Part shown: positions 14,587 to 24,334 of the stretch, piece by piece
How positions within the stretch are numbered: the first letter of the stretch is position 1
Layout: every line of letters starts with the position of its first letter
NCBI GenBank assembly: GCA_017694935.1
Contig: JADIME010000033.1
Span: forward strand, 1-36,300
Reading direction: 5' to 3'
From: Candidatus Merdivivens pullistercoris
Lineage (GTDB): Bacteria; Bacteroidota; Bacteroidia; Bacteroidales; UBA932
Length of the DNA stretch: 36,300 bases
Position numbers and translations under genes: made by a program
Notes under the pieces: generated by a model
What the model was told of the DNA's origin: nothing
Database searches by the model: none
What the model saw: only the letters and a program-made list of their open reading frames with translations

Positions 14587-16395
14587 ATGGACACGAAAGT
14601 AAAGATTGACACCTTAAGAAAGTTAATGAAGGACCGAGGCTGGGACGCCGCTGTAATTTCAGGAGGCGACCCTCACTCGGACGAATATGTGCCTGAAAGA
14701 TGGCAGGCAAGGAAATGGCTTTCCGGTTTTACCGGTTCGGCGGGAGATATTGTAGTGACATACGGACACGCAGGTCTCTGGACTGACGGAAGATATTTCA
14801 TCCAAGCATCGAAAGAATTGGAAGGCAGCGGAATAGAAATACACAAAACACGCATTCCCGGAGCAATAGGCATCCCGGAATGGCTTGGCATGGAGGCCAG
14901 TAAGAAACCCGGCTTCAAAATAGGCATCGACGGGCTTACCGTTAATTCGCACGATGCTCTGGAGATAATCAAAAACATCTCTCCACACGGAGGGAGCATA
15001 GATGACGCACCGGATTTCATAACGGAAATCTGGCATGACAGGCCAGAGTACCCGCAAGCGGGTGCAGGCATATTGGCTGACAAATACGCTGGCAGGACAA
15101 GAAGTGAAAAATTGTCATGGTTGCGCGGGAAAATCTCAGAAGCCGGATGCGGTGCAATGCTTCTGTCCTCCCTCGACGAGATAGCATGGTTGCTCAACAT
15201 CAGGGGAGGCGACATTGCCTACAATCCCCTGCTGCTGTCTTACATGGTTGTCACGGAAAACAGATGCATGCTTTTCACGGAAAGCTGTAAATTTTCCGGA
15301 AATGATTTGGAAACACTGTGTAAAGACGGAATAGAAATATTGCCCTACGACAGCATAGACCATGAAATCGTCCTACGAGCTAAAGAAGGCGGGAAGATGC
15401 TTATAGACGGTCAAACGCTTAACTATCACCTGTACGGGAACATCTTGCAGTCTTTCGGGCATGAACGCGTATGCGACAGTCTATCTCCCGTCCCGCTTGA
15501 AAAGGCCGTAAAAAACAAAACCGAAATCAAAGGAATGAAAAAAGCCGCGCTGATGGACGGCATAGCATTGACAAAGTTTTTTATTTGGCTCAACGGGCAA
15601 ATGAAACTTGTAAAAAAAGGCAAAACCTTGATTTCAGAAGCCGACGCTGCGGAAAAATTGAATGAATTGCGTAAAAGTACGGGAGCCTTGGACGAGAGCT
15701 TCGCTACAATCTCTGCATACGGCAAAAATGCCGCACTCCCACATTACAGTGCCATAAAGGGAAAATGCTCATATCTGGAGCCTAAAGGACTCTATCTTGT
15801 AGACTCCGGGGGACAATATCCATACGGCACCACTGACATTACACGGACGATACCTTTAGGTCCGACAAGCAAACGCGAGAAAAGAGATTACACTCTCGTA
15901 TTAAAAGGCATGATATCACTTGCCCTCTCGGTATTTCCACATGGCACCGCGGGGACAAACATAGACGCACTCGCACGTAACCCGCTATGGCAACACAGGC
16001 TTGACTTCGGACACGGCACAGGACATGGAGTAGGACACCGACTCTGTGTCCACGAAGGCCCCCAAGCCATAAGGCACAACTGGATTGACTGCCCGATACT
16101 GCCAGGCATGATCACTTCAGACGAACCCGGACTGTATATTGAAGGTGAATACGGGATAAGGCACGAAAATCTTCTGCTTTGCAAAGAAGCAGGTAAAAAC
16201 AGTTGCGGCGAATGGCTGTGCTTCGAAACCGTTACATATACCTACATAGACACATCCTCTGTACATAAATCTTTGCTGTCTAAGGATGAAATCAAATGGC
16301 TCAACAGGTACAACAGCATGGTATATTCAAAATTGCACAGCTTCCTTGACAAGGACGAGCGCAAATGGCTGGAGAAGCGCTGCCGTCCCATTTAG
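14587..16395 (+). CDS. Xaa-Pro aminopeptidase, M24B family, three-domain type
   Basis: A 602-residue cytoplasmic enzyme that removes the N-terminal residue before proline. Length and layout match the long three-domain form also found in eukaryotes (two creatinase-like N-terminal domains, then a pita-bread catalytic domain from about residue 315). The start is VKIDTLRKLMKDRGWDAAVI, with SGFTGSAGDIVVT and LWTDGRYFIQA in domain 1. Metal ligands are visible as Asp406 and Asp417 (DSGGQYPYGTTD), His480 (GHGTGHGVGH), Glu527 (IRHENL) and Glu547 (CFETVTY). No signal peptide is present. It stands alone between the palindromic repeat and the convergent glutamine synthetase gene. Confidence 0.92.
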   Translation: MDTKVKIDTLRKLMKDRGWDAAVISGGDPHSDEYVPERWQARKWLSGFTGSAGDIVVTYGHAGLWTDGRYFIQASKELEGSGIEIHKTRIPGAIGIPEWLGMEASKKPGFKIGIDGLTVNSHDALEIIKNISPHGGSIDDAPDFITEIWHDRPEYPQAGAGILADKYAGRTRSEKLSWLRGKISEAGCGAMLLSSLDEIAWLLNIRGGDIAYNPLLLSYMVVTENRCMLFTESCKFSGNDLETLCKDGIEILPYDSIDHEIVLRAKEGGKMLIDGQTLNYHLYGNILQSFGHERVCDSLSPVPLEKAVKNKTEIKGMKKAALMDGIALTKFFIWLNGQMKLVKKGKTLISEADAAEKLNELRKSTGALDESFATISAYGKNAALPHYSAIKGKCSYLEPKGLYLVDSGGQYPYGTTDITRTIPLGPTSKREKRDYTLVLKGMISLALSVFPHGTAGTNIDALARNPLWQHRLDFGHGTGHGVGHRLCVHEGPQAIRHNWIDCPILPGMITSDEPGLYIEGEYGIRHENLLLCKEAGKNSCGEWLCFETVTYTYIDTSSVHKSLLSKDEIKWLNRYNSMVYSKLHSFLDKDERKWLEKRCRPI

Positions 16396-16426
16396 AAACC
16401 ATTAACGCGCGTTTCCGGGATTCGTA

Positions 16427-16500
16427 CTCAAAAAGGAATTTTTCCTCTTTGAGAAATGAATATTTGGCTTTATTCGTACTCCATCAGGAGTACGAATAAA
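16427..16500. terminator. Two stacked hairpins between convergent genes
   Basis: CTCAAAAAGGAA (16427-16438) pairs with TTCCTCTTTGAG (16442-16453), with one mismatch. TTTATTCGTACTCC (16469-16482) pairs perfectly with GGAGTACGAATAAA (16487-16500). The first could end the peptidase transcript; no clear T-run follows the second on the plus strand. Confidence 0.5.
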
Positions 16501-16532
16501 AAGAGGGCGAGTCTGGCTTTTGACCCGCCCTC
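16498..16532 (-). terminator. Intrinsic terminator of glutamine synthetase gene
   Basis: Read on the minus strand, GAGGGCG (complement of 16526-16532) pairs with CGCCCTC (complement of 16503-16509), extended inside by GTC/GAC, and is followed by TTTTT. Confidence 0.85.
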
Positions 16533-16568
16533 CAGTTTACAAAAACCCCAATCTTTATGGGAATAGTA

Positions 16569-18071
16569 CTAACCGCAATGCAAATAGGTCTCCACTATCT
16601 CTGACATCAGAGAATGATCTTCTTTGGCTTTTTTCACGAGTTCACGGTCATTGTACGCTTTCAGGCGCGCAACTACTCCGTCAATCATTTCAGGGCTGAA
16701 AATGCCGTATTTTTCATAATAAGCCCTCTGAGCCAAGAGACAATCCGCAGATTCCGAACAATTGGCCGGAAGATGCTCCAGAGCCTCTGCCTTTGCCTTG
16801 TTTTCCTCTTTGTGAATATCCACGTCCACATAACAACGGTCTGCGATTTCAAGGGCATTGTCCAACTCGAAACCGGTACGTACAGCCACGCAAAGGCTTG
16901 CAAGCAACTGGTAAATGTCGGCCGATGCGTCAGGCGAACGCATTTCGACTGTCTGCTTCTCAGGGTGATCCCTATGGTTGGCCTTTTCAAGAGGGTTTGC
17001 TGCAGAACACATGTCTTTCGCCGCAGTCCACCCGAGAGGCACCCTTACAAGCACGGAACGGTTCCTGTCTCCCCAGCAAACATTTGTTGGGGCTTCCTGA
17101 TGAGGGACAAGGCGGAAATATGATGTAGGCACCTTATTGCCAAAAGCCGTAATCGAAGGCGCAAGCACCATCATACCGGCAATAGCCTTGCGGGCATCTA
17201 CTGAAAGTTTGCCGTGATCCAGCATCATATTTACGCCGTTTTTGACAATCTTCATGTGGATATGCATGCCCGAACCGGCCTTGCCTTCGGTTATTTTCGG
17301 AGCGAAAGTAACTTCATAACCGTAGCTGTGTCCGAGATTCCTGATAATCCACTTGGCAAGCATAAGCTGGTCTGCCGCCTGCTCAGCCGGAACCGGGAGG
17401 AACTCTATTTCGTTCTGTTCATATATCATGGAGTCCTCGGTAAAATTGCCGACTTCATTATGCCCGTATTTTATCGAGGCGCCGGTAGATGCTATGCAAT
17501 ACATGCATTGCGTACGGAAATCCTCGAACTTCGAAAACGGAGCGGACTCATGATAGCCTTTCTGGTCCTTTGCCGGATACATGCCGTCGTCTTCCGCAAT
17601 GACATAGTATTCCAGCTCGCCCATGGCGTAAAAATCCATCCCCGTAGTATTCCTGAATGCCTCGCAAGCCTTCCTCAATGTATATTCCGGGCTGCTTGCA
17701 AGCGGCTCGCCGTCTTTATTGAAGAACGAACAAAGCATTGTCACCGTCGGTATTTCCGCAAACGGATCTACAAAAGCGGTACGGAAACGCGGAAGGACAT
17801 ACAAGTCGCTGCTCCCCGCTTCGATAAATGAGAACAGGCTGGAACCGTCCACCCTCTCCCCGCATGTCAGAACAGTGTCGAGATATTCCTCGCTGTTTAT
17901 TACGAAATTCAGTGTCTTCAATCTCCCGTCTTCGGCAGGATACATAAAGTTCACCATCTTGATTTCGTTCTCTTTCACGAACTTGATGATGTCTTCCTTG
18001 GTAAATTCTTCCGAAGGTTTATTGAGAAAAGCCACTATCCTGTTAGGATTCAATGAAATGTTTTTATCCAT
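16569..18071 (-). CDS. glnA: Glutamine synthetase, type I-like
   Basis: A 500-residue enzyme that condenses ammonia and glutamate using ATP. Family landmarks are the N-terminal IIKFVKENEIKMVNFMYPAEDGRLK (beta-grasp part), MGELEYYVI and YEQNEIEF (metal-binding Glu), GSGMHIHM (His at the active site), FRLVPHQEAPTNVCWGDRNR (glutamate and ATP binding) and EMRSPDASADIYQLLASL. The length fits GSI and not the about 730-residue GSIII also common in Bacteroidota. It follows the ribosomal operon but is separated from it by a terminator; a convincing own promoter was not identified in the 92-nt gap. Some divergent family members have other activities, so ammonia assimilation is likely but not certain. 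Confidence 0.85.
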   Translation of the reverse strand: MDKNISLNPNRIVAFLNKPSEEFTKEDIIKFVKENEIKMVNFMYPAEDGRLKTLNFVINSEEYLDTVLTCGERVDGSSLFSFIEAGSSDLYVLPRFRTAFVDPFAEIPTVTMLCSFFNKDGEPLASSPEYTLRKACEAFRNTTGMDFYAMGELEYYVIAEDDGMYPAKDQKGYHESAPFSKFEDFRTQCMYCIASTGASIKYGHNEVGNFTEDSMIYEQNEIEFLPVPAEQAADQLMLAKWIIRNLGHSYGYEVTFAPKITEGKAGSGMHIHMKIVKNGVNMMLDHGKLSVDARKAIAGMMVLAPSITAFGNKVPTSYFRLVPHQEAPTNVCWGDRNRSVLVRVPLGWTAAKDMCSAANPLEKANHRDHPEKQTVEMRSPDASADIYQLLASLCVAVRTGFELDNALEIADRCYVDVDIHKEENKAKAEALEHLPANCSESADCLLAQRAYYEKYGIFSPEMIDGVVARLKAYNDRELVKKAKEDHSLMSEIVETYLHCG

Positions 18072-18107
18072 AATATCGCTGTAAAATGCTAATATGTCCG
18101 GTATTTA

Positions 18108-18146
18108 AGAAAAATTACAGACCGCACACAGGATGCAGCCTGTAAT
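18108..18146 (-). terminator. Terminator after the ribosomal protein operon
   Basis: Read on the minus strand, ATTACAG (complement of 18140-18146) pairs with CTGTAAT (complement of 18114-18120) around an 19-nt interior that can also fold, followed by TTTTTC. It separates rplQ from glnA. Confidence 0.65.
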
Positions 18147-18163
18147 CATTATCATAATTTCTG

Positions 18164-18646
18164 CTATTCTTCCTTGGCGGTCTCAGCAGCCGGAGCGGCC
18201 TCTTCCGGTTTCTCGGCAGCTACTTTCTTGGAACGACTGCGGCGGGTAGTCTTCTTCTCTGCTTTCACAGGTGCAGCCATAGCTGCTTCGTTGAAGTCCA
18301 CCAACTCCATGAGAGCCATATCCGCAGCATCGCCTTGCCTGAAACCTAATTTCAGAATACGGGTATAGCCTCCCGGACGATCCATTATCTTCGGAGCTAC
18401 CACGCGGAAAAGCTCTGTTACGGCTTCTTTCTGCTTCAAATAGCTGAATACCGTACGACGTGAATGGGTCGTATCCTCCTTGCTTTTGGTGATAAGGGGT
18501 TCTACGTACATTCTCAACGCCTTCGCTTTCGCCAAAGTAGTGGTTATCCTTTTATGGAGGATGAGCGAACATGCCATGTTAGAAAGCATTGCCTTACGGT
18601 GCGCGCTTTTACGGCCAAGATGATTGATTGCTCTATTGTGCCTCAT
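18164..18646 (-). CDS. rplQ: 50S ribosomal protein L17
   Basis: A 160-residue large-subunit protein, the last gene of the operon. The N-terminal [23 protein letters not shown] and [16 protein letters not shown] are characteristic. After about residue 125 comes an Ala/Lys/Glu-rich tail ([20 protein letters not shown]...), as is common for Bacteroidota L17. The ATG lies inside the rpoA coding region, with a 14-nt overlap, so translation is probably coupled. Confidence 0.97.
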   Translation of the reverse strand: MRHNRAINHLGRKSAHRKAMLSNMACSLILHKRITTTLAKAKALRMYVEPLITKSKEDTTHSRRTVFSYLKQKEAVTELFRVVAPKIMDRPGGYTRILKLGFRQGDAADMALMELVDFNEAAMAAPVKAEKKTTRRSRSKKVAAEKPEEAAPAAETAKEE

Positions 18647-19658
18647 AATTATTATTAATGATATGTTTCTTTACTTCTATGTTATACTTGCTGACGTCCA
18701 TTCCAAAGGAAAGATTCCATTTGTCTACGAGAACATCTATTTCATTCAAAGATTTTTTACCGAAATTCCTGAACTTCATGAGTTCGCTCCTTTGGTACGA
18801 AACCAAATCCGCAAAGGTCTCGATATTTGCCGCTTTAAGGCAATTGAACGCCCTGACGGAAAGTCCCATGTCCGCAAGTTTGGTCAATAACAGATGACGC
18901 ATGCGCAAAGAATCTTCATCAAGTTCCTGATGTTCCTTCTCGACAGCCGTTTCAAAAGCGATCTTTTCATCAGAGAAGAGCATGAAATGATATATGAGGA
19001 TCTTCGCGGCTTCTTTCAGCGCGGACTTAGGAGTAATGGAACCATCAGTTGTCACCTCTAATATAAGTTTGTCGTAATCGGTCTTCTGCTCGACACGCCA
19101 AGGCTCCACTATCCAATTTACATTCTTGATCGGAGTGAAAATCGAGTCTATCGGCAAGGTATCGACAGGAGCTGCCGGATTCCTGTTTTCATCAGCCGGA
19201 ACGAAACCCCTGCCCTTATTGACAGCAATGTCGATCACGAGCTTCACGGAAGGTTCCATCGAACATATATGGAGTTCCGGATTCAAAACTTTAAAAGATG
19301 AAAGAGCATTGGATATATCTTCAGCGGTAAACTCCTGCTTGCCGCTAATAGTAATCGTGGCCACTTCACTGTCTTCCGTCTCAACCATCCTCTTGAACCT
19401 TACCTGCTTGAGGTTGAGAATGATATCCTGGAGACCTTCAATGACACCGGGAATGGTATCGAACTCATGCGTTACCCCGGCTATCTTGATCGAAGTGATA
19501 GCAAAACCCTCTAATGAAGACAATAAGATACGACGGAAAGCGTTACCAATCGTCTGTCCGTATCCTTGCTCCAAAGGACGGAACTCGAAACGTCCGAAGG
19601 TATCGGTTGCGTCGAGCATTATTACCTTATCCGGTTTTTGAAATGCTAAAATTGCCAT
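18633..19658 (-). CDS. rpoA: DNA-directed RNA polymerase alpha subunit
   Basis: A 341-residue subunit that dimerises to assemble RNA polymerase. The N-terminal domain (about 1-235) shows [34 protein letters not shown] and [21 protein letters not shown]. The C-terminal domain (about 255-325) shows [29 protein letters not shown] and [15 protein letters not shown], the region that contacts upstream DNA and regulators. The end ([14 protein letters not shown]) extends over the rplQ start by 14 nt. Confidence 0.98.
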   Translation of the reverse strand: MAILAFQKPDKVIMLDATDTFGRFEFRPLEQGYGQTIGNAFRRILLSSLEGFAITSIKIAGVTHEFDTIPGVIEGLQDIILNLKQVRFKRMVETEDSEVATITISGKQEFTAEDISNALSSFKVLNPELHICSMEPSVKLVIDIAVNKGRGFVPADENRNPAAPVDTLPIDSIFTPIKNVNWIVEPWRVEQKTDYDKLILEVTTDGSITPKSALKEAAKILIYHFMLFSDEKIAFETAVEKEHQELDEDSLRMRHLLLTKLADMGLSVRAFNCLKAANIETFADLVSYQRSELMKFRNFGKKSLNEIDVLVDKWNLSFGMDVSKYNIEVKKHIINNNYEAQ

Positions 19659-19695
19659 ATTATACTTATGATTTAATGTTTTGCCCTTTTATCTT

Positions 19696-20301
19696 CTATT
19701 TAGAGTACAACTCGACTATAAGTTGTTCATTGATATTCTCAGGAATCTCTTCCCTGATCGGGTAATTGAGGTATTTTGCGGAAAGAGCCGTAGGGTCGAA
19801 CTCCAACCATGAATACCTTGTCTTCGAAGATGCCACTGAATCCTGAATCACTTCAAGGCTCTTGGATCTTTCGCGGACAGCAACGATGTCGCCCGGCCTT
19901 ACCAAAGCCGAAGGAATACTGCACACTTCACCGTTCAACGTAATGTGGCAGTGCGATACAAGCTGTCTTGCGGCAGGACGTGAAGGAGCAAGTCCCATAC
20001 GGTAAACGATATTGTCGAGTCTTGATTCAAGAAGAATGATAAGGTTGGCACCCTTGATACCTTCCATCTTCGATGCTTTGTGGAAAAGATTACGGAATTG
20101 CCTTTCGAGAACGCCGTAAGTGTATTTCACTTTCTGTTTTTCCCTGAGCTGGATTCCATACTCCGAAGATTTTTTACGTTTCCTTGCAAGTCCATGCTGT
20201 CCCGGAGGGAAATTCCTCTTTTCAAAATCCTTGTCCGGTCCAAAAATAGGCTCTCCGAATCTGCGGGCTATCTTTGTTTTAGGCCCAATATATCTTGCCA
20301 T
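19696..20301 (-). CDS. rpsD: 30S ribosomal protein S4
   Basis: A 201-residue primary 16S rRNA-binding protein. Seen are [40 protein letters not shown], the S4 RNA-binding domain with [34 protein letters not shown], and the end QLIVELYSK. The N-terminal zinc cysteines of some S4 proteins are absent, as is normal here. It sits in the alpha cluster order rpsM-rpsK-rpsD-rpoA-rplQ. Confidence 0.98.
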   Translation of the reverse strand: MARYIGPKTKIARRFGEPIFGPDKDFEKRNFPPGQHGLARKRKKSSEYGIQLREKQKVKYTYGVLERQFRNLFHKASKMEGIKGANLIILLESRLDNIVYRMGLAPSRPAARQLVSHCHITLNGEVCSIPSALVRPGDIVAVRERSKSLEVIQDSVASSKTRYSWLEFDPTALSAKYLNYPIREEIPENINEQLIVELYSK

Positions 20302-20334
20302 ATCTAAAACTATCTTTAAAACGTTAAATAAAAA

Positions 20335-20727
20335 CTATACTCTCCTGCGGCCTTTAGGACGGCATCCGTTGTGAGGCATAGGAGTAACATCGATGATCTC
20401 GGTAACTTCAACACCTGCCGTATGTATGGTACGGATGGCCGACTCACGTCCCTGTCCCGGACCTTTCACGTATGCTTTAACCTTGCGCAAACCGAGGTCG
20501 TATGCGACCTTGGCAGCTTCGGCAGCTGCGACCTGCGCTGCGTAAGGGGTGTTTTTCTTCGAACCCCTGAAACCGCATTTGCCGGCCGAAGACCAACTGA
20601 TAACCTGACCCACGCTGTTAGTCAGAGTTATAATCACATTGTTAAAAGTAGAAGAAATATGAGCCTGCCCGTATGCATCTACTTTTACAACCCTTTTCTT
20701 ATTTGATGTTCCTGATTTCTTTGCCAT
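20335..20727 (-). CDS. rpsK: 30S ribosomal protein S11
   Basis: A 130-residue platform protein of the small subunit near the mRNA exit. Diagnostic parts are [53 protein letters not shown], and the C-terminal [18 protein letters not shown]. The gene lies 16 nt after rpsM. Confidence 0.98.
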   Translation of the reverse strand: MAKKSGTSNKKRVVKVDAYGQAHISSTFNNVIITLTNSVGQVISWSSAGKCGFRGSKKNTPYAAQVAAAEAAKVAYDLGLRKVKAYVKGPGQGRESAIRTIHTAGVEVTEIIDVTPMPHNGCRPKGRRRV

Positions 20728-20743
20728 AATAAGCTGCTATTTA

Positions 20744-21121
20744 CTATTTAGTTGCTTTTTTCTTGTTAGCGACGGTCTTTTTCCGGCCTTTTCTTGTACG
20801 CGCATTGTTCTTGGTACTCTGTCCGCGTACCGGAAGCCCTATACGGTGACGTATTCCTCTATAACAGCCAATATCCATGAGACGCTTGATGTTAAGCTGA
20901 ACCATAGAACGGAGTTCGCCCTCGATTTTATACTCCTGGGCAATCTTAGCTCGGATGGCTGCCACTTGGTCATCGTTCCAGTCGCCAACCTTCGTGTCAA
21001 AATCGATGCCGAGTTCGGAAAGGATCTTTCTTGAAGAACTGCGGCCAATGCCGAAGATATAGGTAAGTCCTATCTCTCCCCTTTTGTTTTTAGGTAAATC
21101 TACACCGGCTATACGTGCCAT
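20744..21121 (-). CDS. rpsM: 30S ribosomal protein S13
   Basis: A 125-residue protein of the small-subunit head that contacts the P-site tRNA and the large subunit. Seen are [25 protein letters not shown], the helix pair with [31 protein letters not shown], and the basic tail [15 protein letters not shown]. Confidence 0.98.
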   Translation of the reverse strand: MARIAGVDLPKNKRGEIGLTYIFGIGRSSSRKILSELGIDFDTKVGDWNDDQVAAIRAKIAQEYKIEGELRSMVQLNIKRLMDIGCYRGIRHRIGLPVRGQSTKNNARTRKGRKKTVANKKKATK

Positions 21122-21157
21122 AATATTATTTTACTTTAATTTTTTACTGTTAAATTG

Positions 21158-21274
21158 TTATCCCTGGCGCATCTTGAACTTAGGGTTCTTTTTGCAAATA
21201 ATGTACAAGCGGCCTTTACGCTTTACAATCTTACAATCTTCACTGCGCTTTTTAATGGATGCTTTTACTTTCAT
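21158..21274 (-). CDS. rpmJ: 50S ribosomal protein L36
   Basis: A 38-residue protein between infA and rpsM. The start [20 protein letters not shown] and the end NPKFKMRQG are diagnostic. Only two Cys remain (Cys14 and Cys27); the other two positions of the usual zinc site, normally Cys and His, are Ser/Glu and Phe, so a zinc site is unlikely to form. Confidence 0.97.
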   Translation of the reverse strand: MKVKASIKKRSEDCKIVKRKGRLYIICKKNPKFKMRQG

Positions 21275-21285
21275 CGCTCTAAAGT

Positions 21286-21504
21286 TTATTTGTATCTGAA
21301 AGATATTCTTCCTTTTGTTAAATCGTAAGGTGACATTTCGACACGCACCCTGTCCCCGGGCAGAATACGGATATAATGCAATCTCATCTTTCCGGAGATA
21401 TGTGCTATGATCACATGGCCGTTATCCAACTCGACCCTGAACATCGCGTTCGACAGTGCCTCTACGATCACGCCGTCTTTTTCTATTGCTGCTTGTTTTG
21501 GCAT
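21286..21504 (-). CDS. infA: Translation initiation factor IF-1
   Basis: A 72-residue OB-fold protein that binds the A site of the 30S subunit during initiation. The sequence [20 protein letters not shown], then [21 protein letters not shown] and the end GRISFRYK is the complete family pattern. It is placed between map and rpmJ as in most spc-alpha clusters. Confidence 0.98.
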   Translation of the reverse strand: MPKQAAIEKDGVIVEALSNAMFRVELDNGHVIIAHISGKMRLHYIRILPGDRVRVEMSPYDLTKGRISFRYK

Positions 21505-21535
21505 ACAAATAAAAATTAATCACTCTTTAATTTAA

Positions 21536-22300
21536 TTATGGTTTTTCTATATAGTCGAAAGTGGACAAGATATCAGCCTGTTCCTTTCGGACAACAACCG
21601 TAAGCTCGAAATGTGCGGCTTTCTTTCCGTCATAGGTATGTACGCTCCACCCGTTACGGTCGAGATATATCTGGCGGGATCCGGCATTTACCATAGGTTC
21701 GATGCATATTACCATGCCGTCTTTGAGTTTTACCCCATTGCCGCGCTTGCCGTAATTAGGCACGCCCGGGGCTTCATGCATCTTGCGGCCTATGCCATGA
21801 CCCTCAAGTTCCCTGACGACTGAATAACCGAATTTCTCTGCATAGGATTGTACCGCGTATCCGATATCACCGGTGCGTTTCCCGTCTACCGCCTGCTTAA
21901 TCCCCTCATACAATGAAGCCTTGGTAACCTCCAAAAGCCTGCGGTCTTCCTCCGATATTTCGCCACAGGCGAAAGTATAGGCGGAGTCGCCGCAATAGCC
22001 TTTGTAATAGGTGCCGCAGTCCACAGAGACCACGTCACCTTCCCGGAGCCTGTACTCCGAAGGAAAACCATGGACTATCACGTCATTGACGGAGATGCAA
22101 AGAGTATTGGGAAAACCCTCGTAGCCAAGAAAAGAAGGCTGTGCGCCATGATCGCGGATGAAAGTCTCTGCTATCCTATCCAACTCTAAAGTGGTCACAC
22201 CAGGGATAACATGTTTTCCGACTTCCGCAAGTGTCCTGGACACGAGCAGCGCGTTCTCACGCATCAGCTCAACCTCTTCCGGACTCTTCAATCTTATCAT
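21536..22300 (-). CDS. map: Methionine aminopeptidase, type I
   Basis: A 254-residue enzyme that removes initiator methionine from new proteins. The five metal ligands are all present: Asp94 and Asp105 (VDCGTYYKGYCGDSA), His168 (EGHGIGRKMHE), Glu201 (ICIEPMV) and Glu232 (AHFELTV). No N-terminal SH3-like extension exists, so it is the short type Ia form. It follows secY by 23 nt. Confidence 0.97.
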   Translation of the reverse strand: MIRLKSPEEVELMRENALLVSRTLAEVGKHVIPGVTTLELDRIAETFIRDHGAQPSFLGYEGFPNTLCISVNDVIVHGFPSEYRLREGDVVSVDCGTYYKGYCGDSAYTFACGEISEEDRRLLEVTKASLYEGIKQAVDGKRTGDIGYAVQSYAEKFGYSVVRELEGHGIGRKMHEAPGVPNYGKRGNGVKLKDGMVICIEPMVNAGSRQIYLDRNGWSVHTYDGKKAAHFELTVVVRKEQADILSTFDYIEKP

Positions 22301-22323
22301 CTTCCTGAAACTATATCAAAAAA

Positions 22324-23664
22324 CTACATACCGGAACGTCCTTGCAGACGACCTGTCTTCATAAGACCGTCGTAATGACGATTCATCAAATGACTCTCGA
22401 TCTGCGTAAGCGTATCGAGGATTACACCTACAAGGATCAACAGCGATGTACCGCCATAGAAACTTGCAAACTGGTTGTTGATGCCCAATATCCTCGCAAA
22501 TGCAGGGAGTATGGCCACCAATGCTATGAATATGGAACCCGGCAAGGTAATGCGGTCCATTATGGAACCGATATATTCAGCCGTCTTCTTGCCCGGTTTC
22601 ACACCCGGTATGAATCCGCCGTTCTGCTTCATCTGCTCGGCCATCATGGTAGGGTTAATGGTAACGGAGGTATAGAACCATGTGAACGCGATTACGAAAA
22701 TCGCGAAAATGAAGTTGTACCAGAAACCGTTATAATCACCCAAAACTGCCGCCAGACCCCTTGTAGCATCGAAACGTCCGAAAATCAACGGGAACAGCAT
22801 CAGCGCCTGAGCGAAGATGATAGGCATGACACCGGCAGCATTCACTTTCAAAGGCAAATACTGGCGGACACCGCCATACTGTTTGTTGCCCACGATCCTC
22901 TTTGCATACTGTACAGGCACCTTCCTTGTAGCCTGAACCAATGCTATCGTCGCGATGAATACGAAGAACAGCAACACGAATTCGACGATCAGCAACAAAG
23001 CTCCGCCCAAATTGGTCGTAGAGAATTTAGAGCCTACTTCCGCTACGAGGGCATATGGAAGCCTTGCTATGATACCAACCATGATTATCAATGAAATACC
23101 GTTTCCTATACCCCTGTCGGTTATCCTTTCGCCCAGCCACATCACAAACATGGTTCCGCCGATAAGGATGAGGGTTGCAAGGAAGTTGTACCAGAATGAC
23201 GACATGCCGAGGTTGTTGATAGCAAGGAATGCGCTATCCGGCACCTGGGTATGAAGGTTCGCCATATATGCGGGGCCTTGGATAAGAAGTATGATTATCG
23301 TCAGTACCCTTGTCATCTGGTTCATTTTGCGGCGACCGCTTTCACCTTCCTTTTGAAGTCTTTGGAAATAAGGTACCATAACTCCGAGAAGTTGAATCAC
23401 GATGGAAGCCGAGATATACGGCATCACTCCGAGCGCAAATATCGAAGCATTACCGAAAGCACCTCCGGAGAACATGTTCAGCAAGCCCACGAGGCCTTCT
23501 GAAGATGTACTTTGGAGAGTTGCCAACTGTGCAGGATCGATACCCGGAAGCACTATGAAACTTCCGAGACGGTAAACCAACAGCAAAAGGAGCGTATAAC
23601 CGATCCTTTTGCGGAGTTCCTCTATCCTGTAGATATTCTTTAATGTCTGGATCAATCTTCTCAT
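22324..23664 (-). CDS. secY: Protein translocase channel subunit SecY
   Basis: A 446-residue inner-membrane protein with ten membrane segments that forms the Sec channel. Landmarks are the N-terminal RKRIGYTLLLLLVYRLGSFI, the plug and TM2 region ALGVMPYISASIVIQLLGV, PYFQRLQKEGESGRRKMNQ, RITDRGIGNGISLIIMVGI, and the cytoplasmic-loop part NGGFIPGVKPGKKT. It is set between rplO and map in the usual order. Confidence 0.98.
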   Translation of the reverse strand: MRRLIQTLKNIYRIEELRKRIGYTLLLLLVYRLGSFIVLPGIDPAQLATLQSTSSEGLVGLLNMFSGGAFGNASIFALGVMPYISASIVIQLLGVMVPYFQRLQKEGESGRRKMNQMTRVLTIIILLIQGPAYMANLHTQVPDSAFLAINNLGMSSFWYNFLATLILIGGTMFVMWLGERITDRGIGNGISLIIMVGIIARLPYALVAEVGSKFSTTNLGGALLLIVEFVLLFFVFIATIALVQATRKVPVQYAKRIVGNKQYGGVRQYLPLKVNAAGVMPIIFAQALMLFPLIFGRFDATRGLAAVLGDYNGFWYNFIFAIFVIAFTWFYTSVTINPTMMAEQMKQNGGFIPGVKPGKKTAEYIGSIMDRITLPGSIFIALVAILPAFARILGINNQFASFYGGTSLLILVGVILDTLTQIESHLMNRHYDGLMKTGRLQGRSGM

Positions 23665-23674
23665 TGTCCGTGAA

Positions 23675-24121
23675 TTATATTGTGGTTACTTTTCCACCAG
23701 CTTTCTCTATCTTCTCTATAGCCGATTTAGAAAAAGCATTGGCGGTCACATCCAACTTGATTGAAATATCGCCGTTTCCAAGTATCTTGACAAGCTGCGT
23801 CTTGGATACCATGCCGTATTTCTTCAGGACATCGAGATCTATCACGGAAAGCTGGTTTTTCTCAGCGAACACCTGCAATTCCTTGACATTTATACCCAAA
23901 TATTCAACCCTGTTGATATTCTTGAATCCAAACTTAGGAAGACGCCTTTGGATTGGCATTTGACCTCCTTCAAACCCGATCTTGCGGGAATAGCCGGCAC
24001 GGGCCTGTGCTCCTTTATGTCCGCGTGTAGCGGTTCCGCCATGTCCGGAGCCTTCACCACGGCCGATGATCTTCTTTTTATGTGTCGAACCTTTGGCAGG
24101 TTTCAGATTGTGTAATTCCAT
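23675..24121 (-). CDS. rplO: 50S ribosomal protein L15
   Basis: A 148-residue protein that helps late assembly of the 50S subunit. Start MELHNLKPAKGSTHKKKIIG, then GRGEGSGHGGTATRGHKGAQARAG, and the C-terminal domain with VIDLDVLKKYG and ANAFSKSAIEKIEKAGG. A strong Shine-Dalgarno sequence (AAGGAGGT) lies 8 nt before the ATG, unusual for Bacteroidota. Confidence 0.97.
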   Translation of the reverse strand: MELHNLKPAKGSTHKKKIIGRGEGSGHGGTATRGHKGAQARAGYSRKIGFEGGQMPIQRRLPKFGFKNINRVEYLGINVKELQVFAEKNQLSVIDLDVLKKYGMVSKTQLVKILGNGDISIKLDVTANAFSKSAIEKIEKAGGKVTTI

Positions 24122-24141
24122 ATTATGGGACCTCCTTCAAT

Positions 24142-24321
24142 TTAGATTTCTTCTATTTTTACCAAATGGCGTATCTTTTCGATCTGTCCTGCCCTTATAG
24201 GAGTAAGTTCAAATTCTACGCTATGGTTTATCCTGCGCAAACCGAGGCTTCTGAGATTGTCTTTCTGCCTTTGGGTCGCACCGTTCTTGCTTCTTACCTG
24301 TGTTATTCTGACTTTAGCCAT
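24142..24321 (-). CDS. rpmD: 50S ribosomal protein L30
   Basis: A 59-residue protein between rpsE and rplO. The translation begins MAKVRITQVRSKNGATQRQK and contains NLRSLGLRRINHSVEFE, the family core; it ends at TAA. An AGGAGG Shine-Dalgarno sequence lies 8 nt upstream of the ATG. Confidence 0.96.
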   Translation of the reverse strand: MAKVRITQVRSKNGATQRQKDNLRSLGLRRINHSVEFELTPIRAGQIEKIRHLVKIEEI

Positions 24322-24334
24322 TTCACATTCCTCC

